Positions 1 to 5,895 of a stretch of DNA of 5,895 bases are shown piece after piece. Under the pieces are notes generated by a model. The model made no database searches. It was not told the DNA's origin and saw only the letters and a program-made list of their open reading frames with translations. The position numbers were made by a program, and so were the translations under genes. Position 1 is the first letter of the stretch; each line of letters begins with the position of its first letter. This DNA is from Polynucleobacter meluiroseus (lineage in GTDB: Bacteria > Verrucomicrobiota > Verrucomicrobiia > Opitutales > UBA953). The stretch spans positions 1-5,895 of the forward strand of contig CALPIW020000106.1 of NCBI GenBank assembly GCA_943323725.2, written 5' to 3'.

Positions 1-1
1 C

Positions 2-20
2 GGGGTCGGGATGGGGTCGG
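2..20. repeat. Short tandem-like direct repeat GGGGTCGG
   Basis: The 8-mer GGGGTCGG occurs at 2-9 and again at 13-20, so the copies start 11 bp apart, about one helical turn. It lies about 110 bp upstream of groES and just before an A-rich stretch. It could be a pair of protein-binding half sites, part of the end of an upstream gene, or chance in GC-rich DNA. Only the repeat itself is seen; no function is claimed. Confidence 0.3.
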
Positions 21-41
21 ACCCTAGAAAAACCCCTAAAT

Positions 42-65
42 CGTTTGCTAAACCTCGGCGAAACG
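42..65. promoter_or_regulatory. Imperfect inverted repeat upstream of groES (possible operator)
   Basis: CGTTTGC (42-48) faces GCGAAACG (58-65) across 9 nt; the arms pair over 7 bp with one extra G in the right arm. The 9-nt spacing resembles that of the CIRCE operator bound by HrcA, but the arm sequences are not CIRCE (TTAGCACTC/GAGTGCTAA). It sits immediately upstream of the sigma-54-like element, where an activator or repressor could bind. This is a weak, position-based suggestion. Confidence 0.2.
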
Positions 66-68
66 GCT

Positions 69-85
69 TTGGCATCTGTTCTGCA
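69..85 (+). promoter_or_regulatory. Sigma-54-like -24/-12 promoter for groESL
   Basis: The stretch TTGGCATCTGTTCTGCA matches the RpoN consensus YTGGCACG-N4-TTGCW at 10 of 13 defined positions. It has the invariant GG (71-72) and GC (83-84) exactly 10 nt apart. Transcription would start near 95-97, leaving a leader of about 35 nt before the groES ATG. I found no convincing -35/-10 pair for a housekeeping or heat-shock sigma factor in 1-131. A sigma-54 promoter needs an enhancer-binding activator, whose site would normally lie further upstream, partly outside this window. A chance match remains possible. Confidence 0.35.
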
Positions 86-131
86 AATTACCCGACGTCC
101 CCACGTACCACCCTCTACCCAAACACCCACC

Positions 132-437
132 ATGGCTAAAAACACCAAACCCAGCGTCAAGCCCCTCGGCGATCGCGTCCTCCTCCAGCGCATCGAAGAG
201 GCTGAAGAAATCAAGGGCGGCATCATCATCCCTGACTCCGCCAAGGAGAAGCCGCAAGAAGCCAAGGTCATCGCCCTCGGCACCGGCGCCCTCGACAAGG
301 ACGGCAAGAAGGTCGCCTTCAACGTCAAGGTCGGCGACAAGGTCCTCGTCGGCAAGTATGCCGGCACGGAAGTGAAGCTCGACGAAGTGATCTACCTCCT
401 TCTCCGCGAAGAAGAGATCCTCGCCGTCATCGAATAA
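132..437 (+). CDS. groES: Co-chaperonin GroES (Hsp10, Cpn10)
   Basis: This is the 101-residue cytosolic lid of the GroEL chaperonin; seven copies cap the GroEL ring and enclose the folding client. The core begins with KPLGDRVLLQR (residues 10-20). The mobile loop spans about 21-42 and carries the hydrophobic GroEL-contact tripeptide after GG (GGIII, residues 29-33). The later core has VKVGDKVLVGKYAG, and the chain ends in ILAVIE. Length is close to the usual 95-100; the N-terminus is about 8 residues longer than in E. coli, with a basic MAKNTKPSVK. The ATG at 132 is chosen because the frame upstream, openable only from a TTG at 45, encodes nothing GroES-like. No Shine-Dalgarno sequence precedes it; the leader is a G-free C/A-rich tract (106-131). 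It is the first gene of the operon, 30 nt before groEL. Identity is certain from sequence pattern and context. Confidence 0.98.
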   Translation: MAKNTKPSVKPLGDRVLLQRIEEAEEIKGGIIIPDSAKEKPQEAKVIALGTGALDKDGKKVAFNVKVGDKVLVGKYAGTEVKLDEVIYLLLREEEILAVIE

Positions 438-467
438 TCTCACCCCTAACTCTCAAACCACACCACT
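438..467 (+). promoter_or_regulatory. G-free groES-groEL intercistronic leader without Shine-Dalgarno
   Basis: The whole 30-nt spacer between the groES stop and the groEL ATG contains no G, so no GGAG-type ribosome binding site is possible. It ends in AAACCACACCACT before the ATG and resembles the G-free tract before groES. Translation of groEL must start by coupling to groES or through an unstructured leader, for example via ribosomal protein S1. The composition is seen directly; the mechanism is inferred. Confidence 0.45.
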
Positions 468-2096
<1,629 letters not shown>

Positions 2097-2122
2097 GGTC
2101 GCTGAGCGATCGCTCCCTGAAC

Positions 2123-2151
2123 ACGGCGCCCATTTGGGCGCCGTTTTTTTT
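2123..2151 (+). terminator. Intrinsic terminator of the groESL operon
   Basis: A perfect 9-bp GC-rich stem, ACGGCGCCC (2123-2131) with GGGCGCCGT (2136-2144), closes an ATTT loop and runs into eight consecutive T (2144-2151). It starts 27 nt after the groEL stop. This is a canonical Rho-independent terminator and marks the end of the chaperonin transcript. A separate 12-bp palindrome, GAGCGATCGCTC (2104-2115), lies between the stop codon and this hairpin. Confidence 0.95.
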
Positions 2152-2289
2152 GGCCGAGTGGGCCGCCGCCCGCCGGGTTCTTTTATTTTTACGACAGTCC
2201 AGCCGCTGCCGCGGTCGGGATTGCCCAGTTTTTGACGATTCTACGGGTTGCTTCCGCACCTTCCAGACTTTGGCTTGTTGCACACCCCT
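2152..2289 (+). other. Intergenic region upstream of the cytochrome gene; promoter not resolved
   Basis: This 138-nt stretch must hold the promoter of the following gene, because the groESL terminator lies directly before it. It contains a GC-rich block (2160-2177), a T-rich run (2178-2191), and a good -35-like TTGACG (2232-2237). No acceptable -10 hexamer lies 16-19 nt downstream of that hexamer, so no promoter is called. Just before the ATG is CACACCCCT, again C/A-rich and without a Shine-Dalgarno sequence. No convincing small gene was seen here. Confidence 0.4.
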
Positions 2290-5178
2290 ATGCGCTCCTT
2301 CGTCGCCTTCCTGTCGGCCTACTTCGCCGTCCTCGCCTCCGCCGCGCCGACCTCTGGTCCGGTCCGCGTCCTCTATCTCGACGCCTCGGGCGAAGAGCAG
2401 TCCGCCGTCGGCCCGCTGCACTCGCTGATGGCTGAGCTCGGCCGCGATGCGATCTGGTTCGACTACGCGACCGGCGCGACTCCCGACGCCGCCACGCTCG
2501 CGCGTTACGACGTCCTGGCGGTGAAAGCCCCCGCCGCCGTCTCCTCCCTCCCGGTACTCATCGTCAAGGCCGACACCGCCGCGGCCGCTTTCCGTGCCGA
2601 GCTCGAAGCCGCGCTCTCGGCCGACCGCAAGGCCGCCTGGCAGGCGTTCCTCGCCCAGCGCGAGCCCGAGGTCCGTGAGAAGAACGGCAACGTCGCCAAC
2701 TACGAGAAGCGCCCCGAGCCGCTGACCTTCCAGAAGCCTTTCTCCGTCAAGGGCAGCATGGAGCGCACGCAGGTCCCCGCCGATCTGAAGCTGGTGCTCT
2801 TCGCTTCCGAGCCCGACATCATGAAGCCGATCGCGTTCGCCTGGGATGCCCGTGGCCGCCTCTGGGTCGCCGAGACCCGCGACTACCCGCACGGCGTCAT
2901 GGAAGACCAACAGAAGGGCAATGACTCCATCAAGATCTGCGAAGACACCGACGGCGACGGCAAGGCCGACAAGTTCACGGTCTTCGCCGACAAGCTCAAC
3001 ATCCCGACGAGCCTCGTCTTCGCCAACGGCGGCGTAATCGTCTCGCAGTCCCCGAATTTCGTCTTCCTCAAGGACACCGATGGCGACGACAAGGCCGACG
3101 TCCGTCAGGTCATCATCACCGGCTGGGGCATCCGCGACACCCACGCCCAGGCGAGCAGCCTCTCCTACGGCTACGACAACTGGCTCCGCGGCGCGGTCGG
3201 CTACAGCGGCTTCACCGGCGAGGTCGGCGGCGAGAAGAAGAACTTCGCGATGGGCAGCTACCGCTTCACCGCGGATGGCTCCCAGCTCGAGTTCCTCCAC
3301 CAGTTCTCCAACAACACCTGGGGTTACGGCGCCAATGCGGCCGGCGACTCCTTCGGTGGTACGGCCAACAACGCCCCGATCTTCTTCGGCGGCATCCCGG
3401 CCACGGCCTGGGCCAAGGGTTCCCGCGGCATGTCGGCCAAGAAGATCAACGTCGTCGACAAGGCGCATACGATCACCCCGAACTTCCGTCAGGTCGACGT
3501 GATGGGCGGCTGGACCGCTGCGGCTGGAGCGACCTTCATCTACTCTCCGCACCTGCCGGAGCGTCTGCAGGGCAAGGCGATGGTCTGCGAGCCGACGATG
3601 AAGCTCATCGGCCTCATGGACGTCCAGCCCGCCGGCGCCGGCTACGTCGCCAAGGACGGCTACAGCCTTGTCGCCAGCTCCGACGAATGGATGTCCCCGG
3701 TCTTCGCCGAGGTCGGTCCCGATGGCGCCATCTGGTTCGCCGACTGGCAGAACTTCATCATCCAGCACAACCCGACCCCGAGCGTGAACCGCGGCGGCTA
3801 CGACGCCAAGATCGGCGTCGGTGGCGCGCACGAGAACGACCTGCGTGACCACGCCCGCGGCCGTATCTACCGCATCGTCTGGGATAAATCCGGCGCCGTC
3901 GCCAAGGCTGCGCAGGGCGAATCCTCCTCCGAGCTCCTCGCCGGTCTCTCCGGTGGCACGCAGTATGGCCGCCTCCGCGCCCAGCGCCTGATCGTCGAAG
4001 GCAAGAAGCAGGACCTCGCTCCGGCCCTCCGTGAGCTCGTGGCTAAGTCCTCCGCCGACGTCGTCGCCATCCACGCCCTCTGGTCGTTGCACGGCCTTGG
4101 CGAACTCGACGCCGCCACCCACCAGGCCGCGCTGCTCTCCGCTTCATCCGAGCTCCGTCGCAACGCCATCCGCGCCCTCGGCGCCGATGCCGCCGCCCAG
4201 AAGCTCTTCTACGGAGCGGGAGTCGTGGCCGACAAGGCCCCGGCCACCCGACTGGCCGCCCTCGTGAAGCTCGCTGATTTCCCGACTTCCCCGGAAGTCC
4301 AGACGCTCGTCCGCCAGCTCGCTGCCGATCCGGCGGTGAAGTCCGACGAATGGCTCAACGAGGCTTCCCGCCTGCTCGCCAAGAAGCACAAGACCGCGAC
4401 CTACGTCGAAGGCCCGAACCTCCTGCCTAACCCCGGCTTCGAAGAGGTCGCTGACGACAAGAAGACCCCGCTCGGCTGGAAGCGCCGCGACTACGGCCAG
4501 CGCGCGGGCAACAAGGACGCCAACTGGGGCATCGTCATCGACCCGAAGAACGTGCGCTCCGGCAAGCACGCCATGCGCGCCATCACCCGTGGCGAGGCCG
4601 ACACGAGCTTCTTCGCCGACGTCGATCTCAAACCGAACACCGACTACCGTCTCAGCGCCTGGATCAAGACCCATGCCATGCGCGGCAAGGCCAGCCTCAA
4701 TGATCACATCGGCCGTGCCGAGACCGAGAAGGTCACCGCCCGCGAGTCCGACTGGACCGAGGTCGAGGTCGTCTTCAACAGCGGCAAGCGCACCAAGGCC
4801 AGCATCAACCTGCTGCATGTCGCCACCGGTGATTCCTTCTACGACGACGTCCGCCTCTCGGAACTCACCGTCGCGGGCGAGGCTGTGGTGACCACCGGCG
4901 TGCCGGCCCGCGGAGCGGACATCTTCTGGAAACATCCCACGGCCGCTTGCGCCATCTGCCACATGGTGGGAGGGAAGGGCAGCGCCATCGGACCCGCGCT
5001 TGACGGCATCGCCACCCGCGCGACGCCCGCCTACATCCACGAATCCCTGGTCGAGCCCAATAAGGTGCTCGCGAAGGGTTATGAGAAGCTGGGCGTCTCG
5101 CCGATGCCTCCGATGGGCCTGATCCTCAAGCCGCAGGAGCTCGAGGACGTGAAGGCCTACCTCCAGACGCTGAAGTAA
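2290..5178 (+). CDS. Exported PVC-type dehydrogenase/cytochrome c fusion (ThuA-like remnant, beta-propeller, HEAT, CBM-like, CxxCH)
   Basis: The product has 962 residues. Residues 1-18 form a Sec signal peptide (hydrophobic core after R2, likely cleavage A16-S17-A18|A19), which favours the ATG at 2290 over an upstream in-frame TTG at 2248. Residues 25-95 look like the first half of a ThuA (glutamine-amidotransferase-like) fold starting VRVLYLD; the rest of that domain is missing, and the usual junction (NYEKRPEPL, about 137-145) follows. Residues 160-531 are a dehydrogenase-like propeller of the TIGR02604 'membrane-bound dehydrogenase' type, with GRLWVAETRDYP (189-200), two acidic loops DTDGDGKAD (219-227) and DTDGDDKAD (262-270) likely to bind calcium, and a closing GRIYRIVW (524-531). 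Residues 548-700 are HEAT-like helices. Residues 708-860 form a CBM4/9-like jelly roll (NLLPNPGFEE near its start, FYDDVRLSEL at its end). Residues 875-962 are a small cytochrome c with heme attachment CAICH (887-891) and Met ligand candidates M939/M942 in SPMPPMG. By family analogy it oxidises a sugar or similar compound outside the cytoplasmic membrane and passes electrons to its heme; the substrate is unknown. Confidence 0.93.
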   Translation: MRSFVAFLSAYFAVLASAAPTSGPVRVLYLDASGEEQSAVGPLHSLMAELGRDAIWFDYATGATPDAATLARYDVLAVKAPAAVSSLPVLIVKADTAAAAFRAELEAALSADRKAAWQAFLAQREPEVREKNGNVANYEKRPEPLTFQKPFSVKGSMERTQVPADLKLVLFASEPDIMKPIAFAWDARGRLWVAETRDYPHGVMEDQQKGNDSIKICEDTDGDGKADKFTVFADKLNIPTSLVFANGGVIVSQSPNFVFLKDTDGDDKADVRQVIITGWGIRDTHAQASSLSYGYDNWLRGAVGYSGFTGEVGGEKKNFAMGSYRFTADGSQLEFLHQFSNNTWGYGANAAGDSFGGTANNAPIFFGGIPATAWAKGSRGMSAKKINVVDKAHTITPNFRQVDVMGGWTAAAGATFIYSPHLPERLQGKAMVCEPTMKLIGLMDVQPAGAGYVAKDGYSLVASSDEWMSPVFAEVGPDGAIWFADWQNFIIQHNPTPSVNRGGYDAKIGVGGAHENDLRDHARGRIYRIVWDKSGAVAKAAQGESSSELLAGLSGGTQYGRLRAQRLIVEGKKQDLAPALRELVAKSSADVVAIHALWSLHGLGELDAATHQAALLSASSELRRNAIRALGADAAAQKLFYGAGVVADKAPATRLAALVKLADFPTSPEVQTLVRQLAADPAVKSDEWLNEASRLLAKKHKTATYVEGPNLLPNPGFEEVADDKKTPLGWKRRDYGQRAGNKDANWGIVIDPKNVRSGKHAMRAITRGEADTSFFADVDLKPNTDYRLSAWIKTHAMRGKASLNDHIGRAETEKVTARESDWTEVEVVFNSGKRTKASINLLHVATGDSFYDDVRLSELTVAGEAVVTTGVPARGADIFWKHPTAACAICHMVGGKGSAIGPALDGIATRATPAYIHESLVEPNKVLAKGYEKLGVSPMPPMGLILKPQELEDVKAYLQTLK

Positions 5179-5185
5179 GCCGACG

Positions 5186-5221
5186 GCCCTGGCCCCAATC
5201 TGATTGATTCGGGGCGAGGGC
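5186..5221 (+). terminator. Strong interrupted hairpin after the cytochrome gene (terminator or attenuator)
   Basis: Three stacked stems pair: GCCCT (5186-5190) with AGGGC (5217-5221), GCCCC (5192-5196) with GGGGC (5211-5215), and AATC (5197-5200) with GATT (5206-5209). The loop is TGATT. There is one G-G mismatch (5191/5216) and one bulged C (5210), giving 14 bp in all. The following TATCTATCTCTTT is pyrimidine-rich but not a clean T run. The hairpin begins 8 nt after the upstream stop and ends 18 nt before the next ATG, so it may end the first transcript, limit read-through, or protect the upstream mRNA. Confidence 0.5.
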
Positions 5222-5239
5222 TATCTATCTCTTTCGGTT

Positions 5240-5737
5240 ATGTGTTCCGTCGAACTGAAGAAGCCGATGCATCCGCTGGCCGTCATGGGCTCGCTGATCG
5301 CCGTGACCCTCGTGTCGGCCGCGTTGCTTTACTTCGGCGTCCCCGGTACCGCGTTCCACGGCATGAAGTCCGGCGTGTTCTTCCCGATGGACGTCGAGTT
5401 CGACGACGCGCGTTTCATGGATCACCAGATCAAGTGCACCTCCGCTGAGGTGACCGCCGAGGTGCGCAAGGCCTTGCTCAAGGTGAAGCCCGACTACCCG
5501 GTGGCCAAGGCCTCGGTGTTCCTGACCAACTATCCGTCGGGTTATAAATTCCACGTCACCTACGCCAGCTACTACGGCCAGCACTTCTCCTTCAGCGCTG
5601 AGAAGTGGTTCCGCCGCGGCGCTCAGGTCGGCGAGCCGACCATCGATGCCGAGATCAAGGCCAAGGACGACGCGTTCGAGAAGGCTATCCGCGACGCCAT
5701 CGAGGCCTACTTCAAGTCCAAGGGCGCGCACGGCTGA
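5240..5737 (+). CDS. Unrecognised membrane-anchored protein, 165 aa
   Basis: I do not recognise a family. The chain has a short N-terminus with two lysines (K7, K8), one hydrophobic segment at about 12-34 (HPLAVMGSLIAVTLVSAALL and following residues), then a soluble domain of about 130 residues. The likely topology is N-terminus inside and soluble domain outside the cytoplasm, either as a single-pass anchor or an uncleaved signal. The soluble part has alternating acidic and basic stretches, an aromatic-rich beta-like section (TNYPSGYKFHVTYASYYGQH) and a charged amphipathic C-terminal helix (about 137-162). No lipobox, CxxCH or enzyme signature is visible; cysteines are C2 and one near residue 61. 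The ATG at 5240 is preferred because the upstream in-frame TTG (5204) lies inside the hairpin; ATG 5267 (M10) is an alternative. Codon use matches the neighbours, which supports it being real. It lies 61 nt downstream of the cytochrome gene on the same strand, so the two may be co-transcribed. Confidence 0.8.
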   Translation: MCSVELKKPMHPLAVMGSLIAVTLVSAALLYFGVPGTAFHGMKSGVFFPMDVEFDDARFMDHQIKCTSAEVTAEVRKALLKVKPDYPVAKASVFLTNYPSGYKFHVTYASYYGQHFSFSAEKWFRRGAQVGEPTIDAEIKAKDDAFEKAIRDAIEAYFKSKGAHG

Positions 5738-5804
5738 GGCAAGGGTAGGAGCAGCTTCAGTCGTTTATGCGGCTTGGCGATTTCCTCGCCCGCGCCCTTG
5801 GTCG

Positions 5805-5895
5805 TCACTTCTTCCCCTTCGCTTCCTTGATCCGCATTTCCTTGGTCGCGGGGCGAGCCTTCAGCGCCGCGGCCCAGGTGGGCTGATCGCCTTCC
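5805..5895 (-). CDS. C-terminal end of a convergent minus-strand gene (partial)
   Basis: On the minus strand an open frame enters from the right edge and ends in TGA at 5807-5805. It gives 29 residues ending ARPATKEMRIKEAKGKK. Third codon positions are mostly G or C, as in the other genes here, and a lysine-rich end is typical of real C-termini. The product cannot be identified from this much. The 67 nt between this stop and that of the preceding + strand gene show no clear terminator. A 39-codon + strand frame (5767-5886) overlaps it but has poorer codon use. Confidence 0.55.
   Translation of the reverse strand, partial: EGDQPTWAAALKARPATKEMRIKEAKGKK

Noticed and set aside
45..131. Upstream TTG extension of groES
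   Set aside because: The added 29 residues are not GroES-like and would cover the likely promoter; MAKNTKPSVKPLGDR from 132 is a normal GroES start.
1..131. CIRCE operator (HrcA site) before groES
   Set aside because: I looked for TTAGCACTC-N9-GAGTGCTAA and near variants and found none; only the unrelated 42-65 dyad is present.
2104..2115. Palindrome GAGCGATCGCTC, with GCGATCGC also at 169-176, as an iterated palindrome family
   Set aside because: Only two copies of GCGATCGC were seen, one inside groES; this is too few to call a repeat family in GC-rich DNA.
2270..2282. TTGGCTTGTTGCA before the cytochrome gene as a sigma-54 promoter
   Set aside because: The half sites look right, but GG and GC are separated by 6 nt, not 10, and the ATG follows within 8 nt.
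5718..5801. 11-bp perfect inverted repeat CCAAGGGCGCG / CGCGCCCTTGG
   Set aside because: The arms are 62 nt apart, the left arm is inside a coding region, and no T tract follows; such a match is not surprising by chance in a GC-rich window.
5767..5886. 39-codon + strand open frame after the small membrane-protein gene
   Set aside because: It has weaker third-position GC than the overlapping minus-strand frame, no ribosome binding site and no recognisable features.

Overview
The window reads as a high-GC bacterial chromosome, most probably Verrucomicrobiota and perhaps the Opitutae. Two things point there. The large central gene belongs to the 'PVC-type' membrane-bound dehydrogenase / CxxCH cytochrome family, which is characteristic of Planctomycetes and Verrucomicrobia. 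The genes also share a strong bias to C- or G-ending codons. The lineage is inferred from family knowledge and was not tested by a search.

Layout. Positions 1-131 are the control region of a chaperonin operon; they hold a sigma-54-like GG-N10-GC element and an imperfect inverted repeat, and no CIRCE element. groES (132-437) and groEL (468-2096) follow on the + strand, separated by a 30-nt spacer that contains no G. A textbook intrinsic terminator (2123-2151) closes the operon. After an unassigned 138-nt stretch comes a 962-residue exported multidomain protein (2290-5178): signal peptide, shortened ThuA-like N-terminus, dehydrogenase-type beta-propeller, HEAT-like helices, carbohydrate-binding-like jelly roll and a C-terminal class I cytochrome c with CAICH. 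A strong interrupted hairpin (5186-5221) separates it from a gene for an unrecognised 165-residue membrane-anchored protein (5240-5737). At the right edge the last 29 codons of a convergent minus-strand gene appear to enter the window (5805-5895).

How the parts work together. GroES and GroEL form the cytosolic folding machine and are clearly one operon. The cytochrome fusion protein probably acts outside the cytoplasmic membrane, oxidising a sugar-like substrate and passing electrons to its own heme; the substrate is not known. Nothing links it to the chaperonins beyond adjacency, and the terminator argues that they are separate transcription units. The small anchored protein may be co-transcribed with the cytochrome gene if the hairpin between them is leaky.

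I see no CRISPR array, mobile element, tRNA, rRNA or defence system. The gene families are mostly known. The less ordinary points are the His/Asp-rich GroEL tail, the sigma-54-like signal before groES, the G-free leaders lacking Shine-Dalgarno sequences, and the unusual domain make-up of the cytochrome protein.
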